From assembly GCF_040939455.1 (NCBI RefSeq), contig NC_134108.1:53691501-53755500 (forward strand): a DNA stretch of 64,000 nt. The letters run 5' to 3'. Numbering within the stretch: the first letter of the stretch is position 1; each line of letters begins with the position of its first letter. Position numbers and translations under genes: made by a program. Source of the DNA: Microcebus murinus (taxonomy: Eukaryota > Chordata > Mammalia > Primates > Cheirogaleidae). This document shows, in pieces, positions 1-12,459 of this stretch. The notes under the pieces are model-generated. The model did no database searches and was not told the DNA's origin. It saw only the letters and a list, made by a program, of their open reading frames with translations.

Positions 1-197
1 TCAACCTCCCAAGTAGCTGGGCCTACAGGCATGCACCACCATCCCAGCTAATTTTTTCTATATATTTTTAGTTGTCTGGCTAATTTCTATTTTTGGTAGA
101 GATGGGGGGTCTCGCTCTTGCTCAGGCTGGTTTTGAACTCCTGACCTTGAGTGATCCAGAGTTTCAGGATTATAGGCATGAGCCACAATGCCTGGCC
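1..197 (-). mobile_element. Alu SINE, partial, cut by window edge
   Basis: This is the reverse complement of an Alu. It runs from the right-arm side through the linker to the left-arm head, ending in GCCTGGCCC at 189-197. The lemur-type linker block is visible at about 50-90 (TATATATTTTTAGTTGTCTGGC then TAATTTCTATTTTTGG). Several substitutions indicate an older copy. The rest of the right arm and the A-tail lie left of the window. Confidence 0.93.
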
Positions 198-3147
198 CAT
201 AGTAAATTTTTTTTTTCTAAGTGAAGATACTAAGCATAACTGTATATAAAGATTTTAAGATTCCTTTACACTTTCAAAGGCTAAGAATCATAGCACTAAT
301 CTCATTTTACTCTCAACCACATCCTGTACATTTCTATAGCCTTCCTGGAGTCTCCCTCTTGCTCTAGCCAACAGTCTAAAAACTTCAAGGACATTCCAGA
401 GCTCTAGTAATTAGGTGCTTTACCAGATTTACCCAAGTTTAAAGATGCTGTATAGATTCAATTCCTTCATTCTATATAGATTGTCCAGGACTAAGTCTTT
501 CTCCTTGCAAAGTAATTTCACATTTGCATTATGGGAAAACTAGTAGCACTAAATATCTTCCCCAGAAGATAAACTTAAAGTATCTCTGGTTGTCTTTTCT
601 ATTCCTCCAAAAATGACAAGGAAAGCCTTTCTAAAACTGAATACTCTGTTTTTTCTAGAAGCGGCAGAGGTACTCAAATTGTACTCAAATTATTGGGCAG
701 TAGAAGAGAATACTAAAATGCTATATAAATTTTAGAAGAAATTTTGCTTAAAGGTCCATATGCAAAGTATAAATATGTTCTTGGCAGTTTCTGAAAAATG
801 CATGCCCTGGGGAAATACCTTCAGTTTTCCTAAATCAGCATTTGAGGGAGAAAGTGGGCAAGTTCTGAATCCTCCTGCTAGCTAAGCAGAAATACAGAAT
901 GCTATTGGAAGAGAATACTGTTAGGCAGGACTCAGTATAAAAAAAAATGTGTTTTTACAAAACACATTTCCAGCTCTTGTTTTTATCCATTGCTCAGTAA
1001 TAAAAGATAGTCACTATTGAAATCTAAAGCTTAAATGAGTCTGAGGTAAGTAAACATAGAACACATTCAGGGCATCATTTATATAAGAGAAGTTCTTCTA
1101 TAAAACTCTAAGATATTAAATAGATTTGTTGCCTCTGGCTTTAACCCAGAAGGAGACTATCAGGTACATAGTCTACCCAGATGCTTTATAAAGAGCATTT
1201 GTGTTGCTGGGGTATCATCACTCAATCAACTCAAAATTCATGATCAGATTCCTTTGGGTAGTTGCTGCTTATCCACCTTTTCCTTACTGATAGTATAGGG
1301 ATGAGGACCACAGGTGTTTCAAACAGAGCAATTCTGGAAAGTTTCCCCCTGCATCATCCTGACAGGATCTTAATAGCCACACATTGTTGAGAAAAGCAGC
1401 ATGTCATAAAGTCATCACAGATTGCAGGTCTTCTAGAATAACTGAAACTTGGTTTCAGAGGTCATTAGAGAAGTTAGTCACAACCTCTAATGCAACCGTG
1501 AGAAAACAGCTCAAACTCATGGGAGGGGGAAAAAACCAACCTAGTCTCTTCTACAAGGTGCTGTTTTCTCAAATTGTTCTAGTTACCTACTTATGTGGTA
1601 AACACTGTTATGTAATATTTCCATAAATGTTTAAATAAAGCAGAGGGTACAATGCCAGGAGGGGCTCCTGTCTTCACATACTTTGTAGTCAGGCATTTCT
1701 TTCCTGCGAAAGCTTATCTTTCTCTCCTCTGTCTCTTCCGTTTTTCAAATGATATGAAGTTTAAATTTCAGAAAGGTAAACACCAAAAATGAAAAAGGCA
1801 AATTTTTCTATTTTTGGAAGTAATTGCTCACTTTAATGCTAGGAGTCACCCAGAGGAACAGGGATAGGGAAGATGGGCTCCACGTGCTACCCTGTGAGAA
1901 AACACAGCGAGACCCACAGGCATCTGCAAATTCTCAGAAGGCTAACAGTTTTCCTGGTCACTTCAGCAACAGGTTCCTATCTCTAAAGAGTTATTTTTTT
2001 CCCCCACTAGAAGTCTTTAAAGCTGTTTCTCTTTGTTATCTTTTAGACACTAAAAGATGGAGTGTTTTGTGGCAACGTTTTCTCCACTAGGGGGAAACCT
2101 ACCTGCAGTGTGGCAAGTGGCCCTCAGGAACAGGTTTCCAGGGAGAAGAAATGAGGTAATTCTTACAAAAACAAGACTCCTTGATGTCTTTGTCCCATGT
2201 TAGGAAAGTCTCTGAGTCCTATTCATGAGCTACAATAACTGCATTGTAGTCATACAAGCATGGGGCTGGCTGGAGAAAGTTTCCTGTCTGGTTTGAGATC
2301 CGTCACAAAATTATGCCTCTATGTGCCTCTGTACTGTAAGTGATATGCCCTAGTAATGTGTGCACTACAAGCTGGAGGCCAAGAGAGAGTTATCTGTGTC
2401 CCTCCAAAAACAAACTACAATAGCAACAAGAACAAAATCACACAATTTGTTGAGGAAGTTTACATAGCAGAAATCAAAATGTAAAACAATTCTTAACATC
2501 CATTCTATTCTCAAAAGGATAAAAGTACCATCCCCCTTTTAAAGAAGAGAGTCATAACATTTCCTTAGATGATTTGAAAATTCATACTTAACCCACATGT
2601 GACCTTCTAAGAAATATAACACAGGATATGACACTACTGTACATGGAATCTCATAGGAAAGAACAGTCTGAACAGCTGAAGACATGATGAAGAAACTAAA
2701 TAAACTTCAAAATGCATGCCTATTCACTCATGGGGCCTCTGATATTGCAATTTTTAGAAGTACTCTTCTCATTAAGTTTAAATAATTCCATCTCCAAAAG
2801 ATGTTTTACATTCACTTTTATCAAATACAAAATGTGAAAATTTAAATGCATGGGTTTGCAATGAGAGGTAAGTTATTACTTCATTATATAACACAATATT
2901 TTATGAAGATTCAGTGCATGCACACACAGAAACACACACAAAACAGTAGTCTTCCCTAATGCATTTCTTGGTCTACATTTATTCTACTATTTACAAACAT
3001 ACAAACTGCATAAAGTTTAAAATTCCCTGGGAATATATCCTCCAAATACTTAGAAAGAAAGTCCTTCTGCTGGCTATGATATGATTGTTATTTTCTTACA
3101 TATGCCATTAAAATACTGAAAGATGAGATTGGGCACATTCAGGGTGG
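198..3147. other. Unassigned non-coding sequence
   Basis: I recognise no repeat family here. Two short open frames (80 and 88 codons, at 1384-1626 and 1824-2090) show no familiar protein and no start context or splice pattern that would support translation. A minor CA-rich patch lies at 2919-2942. Confidence 0.5.
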
Positions 3148-3386
3148 TATAGCAAGAATGGAAAAACAAACACCACATGTTAACTATGAAATCGGAACTA
3201 AACAATCAACACTCATGTGTACATATGGTAGTGACATTCAGCAGAAATCAAGCAGGTGGGAGGGAGGCGGGGGTGGTGGTGAGTAAATTCACTCCTAACG
3301 TGCACAATGCACACTATCTGGGTGACGGACATACGTATAACTTTGACTCTAACTATACAAAAGTAATTAAAAAAAAATAAATAAAA
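3148..3386 (+). mobile_element. L1 3' end (3' UTR only), lemur-type
   Basis: It begins inside the terminal ORF2 region (AGCAAGAATGGAAAAACAAA) and continues through a 3' UTR. The UTR has a G-rich segment (3255-3280) and a CTATCTGGGTGACGGACAT block, and it ends in an A-rich tail. The same order of blocks appears in the L1 copies ending near 16498, 21850 and 51941, so this is a severely 5'-truncated copy. No clean target-site duplication is visible. Confidence 0.85.
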
Positions 3387-3739
3387 GAGTTAAATTCTAG
3401 TGGGCTGGGGGAATAAAGGAAAAACAACAAAATGACCTGTCTGGCCAAGCATTACTTTGTCTAAGCATTACTTTATTACTCAGCTCAGCCATAAGGTTCA
3501 TATAACTAACTGCTGTCAGTAAAAGAGAAGGAAAAAAAGTCATAATTAAGCAGCAGCTGCGAAATGAGGTTAATGATCCTTTTCCCAGAAGGTTATAATC
3601 TTGGAATATGTGTAAATTCATGACTGCATTTGATGCCTGTCTTAAACATGGCCTGAAAGGCTAGAGGTGCAATAACCTTGGCAACAAAGCAAGTGAGGAA
3701 AATGGCCTATTGTGGAATCCAAAGATTTTCAGAGCTTAA

Positions 3740-3885
3740 AGTTGGTCATTTAGTCCAGTCCCCTTGTTTGACAAACAAGGAAACAGAGAACCAGAGATGC
3801 TAGATAAATTTTCTAAAGACACTCAGATCATTAAGGCAGAATGGGGCCAGGAACCCATACCTCCTGGCTACAAGGCCAGGGCTTA
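3740..3885 (+). repeat. MIR SINE fragment
   Basis: The core and right part of a MIR are readable: an ACAAACAAGGAAACAGAGAACC block like the family's GATGAGGAAACTGAGGC, then a decayed region around ACACTCAGATCATTAAGGCAGA. It is diverged, as expected for this ancient tRNA-derived SINE. Confidence 0.7.
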
Positions 3886-4937
3886 CCCAGTACTTCCTAT
3901 TATTTTGCCTGTGGTTTCTTTTCAGAGGTTATTTTTGTTCACTTTCTTGCTTATTTTTAGATGCTTTTGTTTTCATTTTTGTTGCTTTAAAATTATAAAA
4001 GTAATATGTGCTTATTGTAAAGAAATTCACAACATAAGTTTGTAGAGTAAAAAGTGAGTCTCCCTTTAAAAAAAAAAACACCAAAAGAGTAATTGTGCAC
4101 ATTTGGGCTATCTCTTAGCATGGTAACTTTGCATGCATTTTTTTTTTTTAATATTCTATCTCCTCTATTTACAGGAAAACATACTTAAACTAAAAATATT
4201 CATTACCATATGGACTTCTCTGAACTCTATCTTGGTTTTGAAGGTAAATCACGTGAAGAATGTAATACATATCACTTAATAGTAAAAACTTATGGCAATA
4301 ATTCCATTAACAAGGTGAGTCATAATAATATCATATTGCATTTGGTTAATAATGGCAATTGTTTACATACTCATTGTGTTATTCAGGCTTTCAAATTTAC
4401 ATAAAAGAATAATGTCCTGAAAAAGCAAATATAAATCTGTATTGCCAACATTTAAACCAAGAAAACATAGTTCATATCTATTACCAGTCTGTATTTTTCC
4501 AGGAAGTTTAATATCAAATTCTTTTCTTTATACTATATTCTAAAATATGCAGTTGGTTTACTCTCATGTGAATTTTTAGCTTGTACATTTTCCTCCGTTT
4601 CTAACAAGTTCTGCAGAAAAATTCTTAAGTCCTAAGAAAATTTGGAGACATAAGCAAAATTGTTGTCACTATATTCAGAAACTTTGGGAAATTTCATAAC
4701 CTCCCTACCCACTAAGCTAGAATCCATTATTAGTGTGGTGTGCTTTTATACATGTTTGCTGACCAAATCTAGGAAGCTACCATGGTAGACAAGGAACAGT
4801 AGATTTAATTCAGCTACACTACTCTTTCATTCAATAATATTTATATATTGAACATCATTATGCCCTATATATTGTATGTGTTCTTTCCTTGGAGAAAGCA
4901 TTGTCTAGTGGTCATGATATAGTGATGATAATAACAT
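3886..4937. other. Unassigned sequence with an exon-like segment
   Basis: No repeat is recognised. A pyrimidine-rich tract followed by ACAG (4171-4174) and a consensus donor AAG|GTGAGT (cut after 4314) frame a 140-base segment at 4175-4314. The only frame open through the donor starts at the ATG at 4210. It is blocked upstream by a stop at 4186-4188, so it could only be a first coding exon or a non-coding exon. No homology is recognised and chance is a real alternative. Confidence 0.25.
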
Positions 4938-4969
4938 AGTATGTATATATATGTGTATGTGTGAATGTA

Positions 4970-5007
<38 letters not shown>
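4938..5007. repeat. Compound (TG)n/(TA)n microsatellite
   Basis: An interrupted TA/TG stretch leads into uninterrupted GTGTGTGTGTG and then about ten TA units ending near 5006. Compound dinucleotide tracts of this kind are length-polymorphic. Confidence 0.95.
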
Positions 5008-5012
<5 letters not shown>

Positions 5013-7834
5013 ATGCATTGGTCATAATAAAATATCATGGTGCTATATTATACTTTAGATTTACTAAAAATAGTAATATGTATATGCATTCCAAATAACT
5101 CTAAGACAAGATTATTATAACTGGACTATTCAAAAAGAATTTATTTTACTGCATTTGTAACATAGAAATCAAAACTGAAGCTTTATCCACTTGTATGAGA
5201 AATAGACATTTTATATTATTTTTCTTATAAACCACTCAGTAAGTGCCAAATATTTATTGCATTACTAGAAGTAGAAGAAGTGAACAGAATGAGATGTTAG
5301 CCATTCATCCATAATGAATTCATAAAGTCATTCTCAGTGTAATATATTCCCATTAAAATGAATAGGCCTATTAATTTAATTGAGCCTTTTTATGGGTATT
5401 AGGTTTGGAAAATAATATGAACTACTTGACCTGAAAATGAATAGCATGTAGTACATTTAGGTTTATCAATAAGAAAATTCATTGAAAATTTGATTTTTTT
5501 TCTATATCCTAATTATCTTTTACATTTAAGAACTGTATTAGAATAAAAATTTCATGCTTTAGGTTATGGATTTTAAGTAGTATTCATTGTCTTCTGGTAT
5601 TTGCATTTTTTCTCATAAATGTAAAATAAAGTTAATTTTCTCTATTAGAACAATCAGGGAATTAAGCATAGTTAATAAAATAATCTAACATAAGAATATA
5701 ATTTCCATTTTGAATAAATGTTATTACATGTATAATATGCCTTTAATATTAGTAACATGCTAAATGCAACTTAATTATAAATCCCAAAATATTTTATGAT
5801 TTTATAAGAAAAATTATTAATATTGAGGTCATTATAATTACTATTTTATTATGAATTCATGAAAATGCCAATTACAGCTTGATTAACTGGAATAATGGTG
5901 AGGAAAACTCCATGGAGAAGCTAAAATCCAAATTAAAATCAAACTGATCACAATATTTATTGTACAAAGTGATTTTAATATAGGTTTATTAAACTAGCAC
6001 TCAGTACTTAAGAATACATTTACTATGCAACAGTTTTTACAAGTAATTGTGCATTTCTGATGCTATTATTAAAATGATTGTCCACTATGGTAATATGTAA
6101 TGATTTCAGGGTGAAAGCCCTCAGGAATGGTGAGTTTCTGCCTTCACAAAGTCACCAAGTTCCCCATGAAATTTCTAAAAAGCCAGTGATTGTTTTATTA
6201 TTGACTTGATTTGAACTCAGTTAACAGCTTTCTGGAAAACTTAGAGTGAACACAGAGCTGGATCTAGCACTTTCCCACACAGGAGGCCAGCCCCAGTCTC
6301 AGCCTCCCCAGATAAGTAAGACTGTGAAAGAAAGAAAAGCAAGCCTGTGAACAGGACACCCAGCTTGCATTTGAATGATTACAAGTAGGAAAGATGCTGA
6401 AGAGAGATACAGCAAAATGGTAAGTGCCTGGCCCTAGTACTTAGAAAAGAAAGGAGGGGAGCAGAGGGAGGAAGGAAAAAGAAGTTAGCTTAGGGTGAGA
6501 GAGTAGAAGTCAAGGAGCTAAAATGAAGTGAGATCAAACCAAAATACTATAGATTATGAAAATTTATGTTTTAATAATTACAAAGAAGACTTTTTTTTTT
6601 TTACCATTCAAAGGTATAACTTTTAATCTATCAATAAATGAAACAGTATTTTTAGCAGCTCAAGTATAACTTTATCAGTTTATACAAGTGATATCATCTC
6701 AAAAAATAATGTAATATGGCAGGAGTGGATTAACTTGAGGAAATAAATGGTTTTACAGGTGCTTCTAATTATGGTTTAATCCTTTGGTAATCATGGACTA
6801 TTAAAAATATAGGGGATTTTAGCAACTTATCTTGTCCAACTCCCTTTCTAATGTTCCTTAACCACATAGATGATTAATTAGAAAACTAATCTGATTCCAA
6901 TGTACTATTGTTTTCAACATACTCCTCTACTACAATGATTATTCTTTAAGTTAAAGGTATTAATGAGTCTCCTGAAATGGTTGGGCAACTTCTAAGAATA
7001 ATCATTGCTTACCATATGCCTAAAGTCAAAAGGAATGTCTTCCTTCCCTTGAGTAATTACAAACTAAAAATAATAATATATTTAAAACTCATTTGGAACA
7101 TTCCAAACCCATTCGTGTAATGGAAGCTCAATATTTGTTTACAAACATAAAATTTCAACTGAAATACTGATTTTCAGCACAGTCTCTAGGAAAATACATT
7201 TCTTACACTAAAGTTTCCAAAGATATAAACTACTACCCATCATATTTTAGCAGATATATAATGTTATTTTCCATTACATGTGATTGGCACAGTCATATAC
7301 TATAATAAAATCTGTCAGTGTGGTAATTTTTTTTTGACAGTTTTCTAAAAAAACTTGCCCTGGAAGCCAATTAAAACTTGATATTTTTTCCTCTATTTTA
7401 TCTCTTTTTATAGCATTTTAGTTAACTGCACACTCCCTGTTTAATTTTTTTCTACCCATAGTAAATTGGCAGCACAAAGTCATTAAATCTGGGAACAATT
7501 CTTCCTATAAACCACCCCCCTGCCTTCTATTAGCCAATATTTGTGCTAATGTGACAGCCATGTCACTTTGGGATTGTCATTTCATGTCCACTGAATCAGC
7601 ATTTCACTTAGTTGTAGGATCACTTATTTTAAAGATTCAATATGAGGAAAAAAAGTGCTCTATGAATGGAAATGACATACAGGGAAGCCTTATAATGCTT
7701 GACAATGCATTTTAAAAAGCTGATATTGTGTCAATAGCTCCATGTTTAGAAATTAAGAAACTTAAAATTAAAACAGAAAGATGTTTGGGATAGAACAACA
7801 AAGAAGAGACAAACTGTATTTTATTAATAAAAGA
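5008..7834. other. Repeat-poor unassigned sequence
   Basis: About 2.8 kb without a recognisable SINE, LINE or LTR and without a long open frame. The stretch 7480-7620 is of normal complexity and less AT-rich than its surroundings. It could be a conserved non-coding element, but nothing in the sequence proves function. Confidence 0.4.
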
Positions 7835-7842
7835 GGGCTATT

Positions 7843-7980
7843 GGCTGGGTGCGGTGGCTCACGCCTGTAATCTTAGCATTCTGGGAGGCCACGGCAGGAG
7901 GATTGCTTGAGTCAGGAGTTCGAGACCAGCTTGAACAAGAGTGAGACCCTAGCTCTACTTAAAAAAATTAAAGGGGGGGG
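7843..7980 (+). mobile_element. Alu left monomer (free or truncated at the linker)
   Basis: It starts at the canonical Alu head GGCTGGGTGCGGTGGCTCAC and runs through the left-arm A and B box region to GAGACCCTAGCTCTACTT. It then ends in an A-rich tail and a run of Gs instead of continuing into a right arm. The flank GGGCTATT (7835-7842) is repeated immediately after the tail (to 7986), which fits a target-site duplication. It could be a free left monomer or an Alu that lost its right arm. Confidence 0.88.
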
Positions 7981-8534
7981 GCTATTAGGTTTAGCTAGAA
8001 GTAGAATAAATTTGATTCAGATCATTCTCTTCATAGTAATTATTTTTTTTCTTCGTTAATACCGCTGCCTCAAAATATGTTAAAACATAAATTAATATTT
8101 TTGGTGAGGCTTAGCTTAAATTATTTCAGGATTCAGATAACACTTTACTTTCTCATGAAATATAAATTTAGTTAAGAATATCAATTAATTAAGAAGGCTG
8201 TAAAATGGCTAAGAATGCCATAGAGCATATATTTTTGTTTTTAATTTTCTGTTGAACTAGTCTCACTCTATATATAGTTTCTCAGGTATAAAATAACAGG
8301 GTTTGGCAATCTTGTCTTAGACTGTAACATAGTGTCTCTCATACATGGTCAATGATCCGATTCGTTTTTTTCCACTCCAGCCTAGGTTCTGATCTGAACA
8401 ATGATGTGATTCTAACATAAAAAAATTAAAGCAAGAGTCTTTTTCTAGAAATTTATATTTTAAGATTCGATTGCCTAATAAGATGCTGTTTGGTAATATA
8501 CCAATTAAGAACCATTGTAACTCCTATTTTTTCA

Positions 8535-8660
8535 TTCACTACAAAAAGATTCATTGAGTAACTATGCTGTGCAATGCACTGGGCTCAAAACAACGAATGA
8601 CATACTATCTAAGACTATGCAGAACTCAGTCTCCACAGGGAACTTTCCATGTCCTTTTCT
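8535..8660 (+). repeat. Ancient repeat, 'ATTGAGTA..CTATGCTGTGC' block
   Basis: The block TTCATTGAGTAACTATGCTGTGCAATGCACTGG followed by CTCCACAGGGAAC resembles the start of the unnamed ancient repeat also seen at 9238, 43015, 45040 and 54010. MIR begins similarly, so the family assignment is weak. Confidence 0.4.
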
Positions 8661-9237
8661 TTCAGTTTTTATCGAATATTTGCTGCCACTTGTTTGGCCA
8701 TGCTGAAGTGGACACATATTGTGAAAAAAAATTAATTGGTGAGGCAGTATTTTTATCAAACTGTATTTCTTATATAACTTCCTGGTAAGATAATTTATGA
8801 ATCATTAAGAATGCCTAAAATTTAAAGAAATAAGATTATTTGCTCTTTCTAGAAGGAACCCATTTAAAAAAATTGTTTCAGTAATTAGTTTCATAATACA
8901 GTAAAAACCTTTTTGTAAAGTACACTATTATATCCTCAGAATGATTGAATTCTGGGAAAACCACAAGATCAAGTAAAACTATTTTTTTACCAAAATAATT
9001 GTCTTAAAAGAGTAAAAAAAGAAACCAGACTATGAAATGATTAGGAGCAACTAAGCTTAGAATTTATGCTAAAAGATAATTGAAAAACTGCACAATCTTC
9101 TTTTATGATAAATAGACCATTGTTATGCCAGGAAGAACAGAAGACATTCTGCCCAAATTTCAGATAACTGTTTGGTACAAATTCTCGGTATACATTTATT
9201 AGCTTGAGATTCCATTTATATACATCCTTAGTCAACA

Positions 9238-9365
9238 CATTGTCACAAATATCTATTGAGTACCCACTATGTTCCAGTCACTGTTATAGAAACGGGATAT
9301 GGCAATGATAAATTCACCATTATCAGGAAATGCTCATTCTACATGGTAAATACAAGGTGCTCTCT
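9238..9365 (+). repeat. Ancient repeat fragment, same block type
   Basis: The start ATTGAGTACCCACTATGTTCC, then a CACTGTTATAGAAACGGG block, a GATAAATTCACCATTA stretch and a GCTCATTCTACATGG block, follow the order seen at 45040-45150. No coding content. Confidence 0.45.
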
Positions 9366-9684
9366 TAAAAAGAGTTATGAGAAACATTCCCTTTGAGGAA
9401 ATTTCAACAAAGACTTCAGTGCGATAAAGATACTGAACTATTAAAATATTTGGGAGGACATTATAGGCAAAGGAGTTCAAAGCCCCATTTATGCTTATAG
9501 TACCCCACTGTAGGAATTTAATTGAGAAACATTTTAAGGTTTGGTGGAGAATTTTTTAATTAAATATCTGTAGAAACATAAGGCAAAAACTATTTGCTGA
9601 GATACTTCTTTTGAAAAGACAATTTACAAATCTTTCATATATAATTTTAATATTGAGTGGTGATATACATCTGTTACATAACTG

Positions 9685-9815
9685 CATATTTGCACTAGAA
9701 TGTGAGCTGTATGAGGGCAAAGATTCTGTCATCTGTTTTGTTCACAAGGATTCTAATGTCTCAAATGCTAACTGGTACATCATAGATGATCAATAAATGT
9801 GTTTTAAATGAATTA
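9685..9815 (+). repeat. L2 LINE 3' end
   Basis: The typical L2 3' terminal blocks occur in order: GAATGTGAGCTGTATGAGGG, then a TCTGTTTTGTTCAC block, then GGTACATCATAGATGATC and AATAAATGTGTTTTAAATGA. Only the extreme 3' end is present, as is usual for L2 copies. Confidence 0.85.
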
Positions 9816-10849
9816 AGAAATAATTGTTCATTAACTTTTTCAAAAAAGAACTGTTGTATATAAATACTAAATATAAATATAGTTTTTTCTAACTTCTTTT
9901 AATGCTATTTATTACCATAATACACACTATTCAATTGCCTAAACAACTTATTGATAGGTAGAGAACATGTTCTATATAAAAAATGCACTTATTGAATCAA
10001 ATGAAGGTATCTTAGTGTCTGAATTTTTTCATCCCAGCAGAAATTTTGGGGTCAGAAACTTCAATAATTACTGCTAAAATGTGATTTTTTTTTTTTTGAA
10101 TTTCAAATAAACTGTCAAATTTTTTAAAAATGTGTTCTGGGATTCTCACTCTCTATGTCACAAATATATCCATTAGAAAAGCCTGGGAGCACTGCATGCC
10201 ATGCAATTTAATAGTACAGTATTTGGAGGAAAAGATCTCTAAAATGCGTGAAAATAAAAAGAAGCAAGTGAAGTTGATTATTAAGACAAATTTATAAATG
10301 ACTGAAAATTGAAAAAGTAGAGGAAAATGATAGAATATAAAATAATTATCAAGGATCATCATAAATCAAAGGAGGAAAGGTATCTAAGCATGCAAGACAA
10401 TAAATTCAATTTCTATAGAGAGGCCTAACTCATAGAAATTAGTCACCAAGACCCTGGCTAAAAATAAATTTTCTAGTTACATATATTTCAGAATATGATT
10501 TACAAATATATGTGCATTTGTAATAATTTTTAAAATATCTTTTATACATATTAATAACTGTCAACCATTGCATTAGGCATTTTCTAATCATATTTAATCT
10601 TGATAGGCAGATATTACCATACATATTTTATAGATAAGCCAGATCATCCCTCTTCATCTCAACTTTGCCCTCTTGACTGTAAATGCATATTTCCCAGAAG
10701 AATCAGAACTGTTTAATTTCTCAAAAGGGCTTGTAATGATATTAATAATTTCACATGCAGTTTTGTTCCTGCAAGATCTTTCTCCCATTTTGGCACTATG
10801 CAGGCAAAGCCAAAGATGAGTAAAGGAAGCACTAAAAAGCAGTTAGAAA
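9816..10849. other. Mostly unassigned; possible MIR trace
   Basis: 10545-10645 has a TCATATTTAATCTTGATAGG block followed by GATATTACCATACATATTTT and TAGATAAG, weakly like a plus-sense MIR core. The remainder is AT-rich and not recognised. No credible gene. Confidence 0.35.
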
Positions 10850-11030
10850 GAGTAATAATTATAGAAACCATTCTAAGGGCATCTACATATATATATGGGG
10901 CCCTGTTTTAAATACTTTAAATTTATTTTATTCTCACAACAACCCTACAAGGTAGATGTTATTATTCCTATTTTATAAGGGGCCAAAACTGAAGCAACAG
11001 TAAGATGAAGTAGCTTGTTTAGGCTGTCCG
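10850..11030 (+). repeat. MIR SINE
   Basis: The core is clear: TTATTCTCACAACAACCCTA, CAAGGTAGATGTTATTATTC, then CTATTTTATAAGGGGCCAAA and a decayed GAAGTAGCTTGTTTAGG tail. This is one of the better preserved MIR copies in the window. Confidence 0.85.
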
Positions 11031-11080
11031 GAAAGAGGGATAGAAAGTCAAAAATGTCAATGAAAACACATGACCTGGAG

Positions 11081-11204
11081 ATTTATCGTAATGGAAACTT
11101 CACTGAAATAAGGGTTCTCAGAGTAATGTAGATTATAATGCAATTTATTGTAATGGAAACTTCATTGAAATAAGGGTTCTCAGAGTAATGTAGATTATAA
11201 TGCA
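11081..11204. repeat. 62-bp tandem duplication, two units
   Basis: Unit 1 is 11081-11142 and unit 2 is 11143-11204, directly joined. They differ at only two positions (C11087 versus T11149, C11103 versus T11165), both transitions. The unit matches no repeat family I know. This looks like a comparatively recent local duplication between a MIR and an LTR. Confidence 0.97.
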
Positions 11205-11221
11205 ACATGTTTGAAAGACTT

Positions 11222-11789
11222 TGTGATGGTTAATTTTAGATATTGACTGGATTAAGGAATACCTAGGCAGCTATTAAAGCATTAATTCTGGATGTGTCTA
11301 TGAAGGAGTTTTCAGAGGAGATTGGCATGTGAGGTGTACTGAGTGGAACAGATCTGTCCTCATTGAGAGCAGGAACCATCCAATCAGCTGGGGGCTCAGA
11401 AAGTAAAAAAAGATAAAAAACGTGTTTCTCTCTCTATCCCCCACCCCAACCCATAGCAAGAACACTCTTTTCCTCCTGACCTTGGACATTAGAATTATAG
11501 GCATACCTATGATGATAGGACTCCAAGACATACACCTGAGCAGCCCCTTGTTCTCAGGCCTTCAGCCTTAGACTGAGAATTAAACCATTAATTTCCATGG
11601 TTCTGAGGCCTTCAGATTTGGACCAAGTCATGCCACTTTCTTCAGCTTGCAGACAGCCTGCCACGAGACGACTTCTCTATAATCTAGTGAGCCAATTCCC
11701 CTAATAAATTTCCTCTTATCTGTCTACCTATCTACTTGTCTATCTATGTCATATTGGTTTTGTCTCCCTGGAGAACCCTGACTAATACA
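11222..11789 (+). mobile_element. Solo LTR, ERVL class (MLT2-like)
   Basis: It opens with TGTGATGGTTAATTTTAGAT and ends with CTGGAGAACCCTGACTAATA then CA. These are the hallmark ends of the HERV-L-associated MLT2 LTR group as I remember them. Internal blocks GAGATTGGCATGTGAGG, CATCCAATCAGCTGGGGGC and AGCTTGCAGACAGCCTGCC fit. An AATAAA-like signal lies near 11703 with a CTAT-rich stretch after it. No convincing 5-bp target duplication is visible and no internal viral sequence is attached. Confidence 0.78.
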
Positions 11790-12459
11790 GACGAACGATT
11801 TTTAAAACACAACCTTACAGGGGCTTCGTTGATTTTCACATATAAAGAGAGTTAATTTAAAGAAAGTAAAAAACAAATGAACACCATTACTGAGCACCAA
11901 CTACGTTTCAAGCACTGTCTAAAATAATGGACTTATAAAGATAATAAGACATTATTCACATCACTGAAAATTTTAAAATCACTACATTTCATTAAACTTA
12001 GCTAGTCAAATGACAGATAAAGCTAGAAAGTACAAGATTCTAATAAGAATCTTTTAGTGTACAAACTTTGGAGAGGATAAAAATTGATGACGCAGGTATG
12101 GTGTGTAGAGAAGTCTCTGAGATAGGTAAACAGCCTAAATTACTGCAGAAATTAAATTTGGAGATGTTAAAAAAATCCAAATTTGAGCAAATATTTTAAA
12201 ATCATACATGTATTTTTTTCAGAAAGGCATGCATATATATATATATATTTTATATATATATAAATGCAGATATGGATATAGCTTACTGTTGCTCAAAATA
12301 CAAAAGTTTGAAAGTGAGAAGTACAGTGTATGCAGTGCAGGGTGCATAATTAAAGTAATAAGCCATACTCTGTCCATAAAAATACTATTTAACTTATTCA
12401 TCAATACTTATACATGGTTCATTAAATCAGCAACTATTTACCAGCCATTTAGTATATTC
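11790..12459. other. Unassigned, with short (TA)n at 12235-12262
   Basis: A possible MIR or ancient-repeat trace lies at 11885-11950 (ATTACTGAGCACCAACTACG). The AT dinucleotide tract at 12235-12262 is interrupted. No gene is supported. Confidence 0.4.

Noticed and set aside
1384..2090. Pair of short plus-strand frames
   Set aside because: 80 and 88 codons, separate, unfamiliar and without splice signals joining them.
11222..11789. Possible provirus rather than a solo LTR
   Set aside because: No primer-binding-site tract, gag, pol or env-like sequence follows, and the second MLT2-like LTR (60731) is 49 kb away in opposite orientation.
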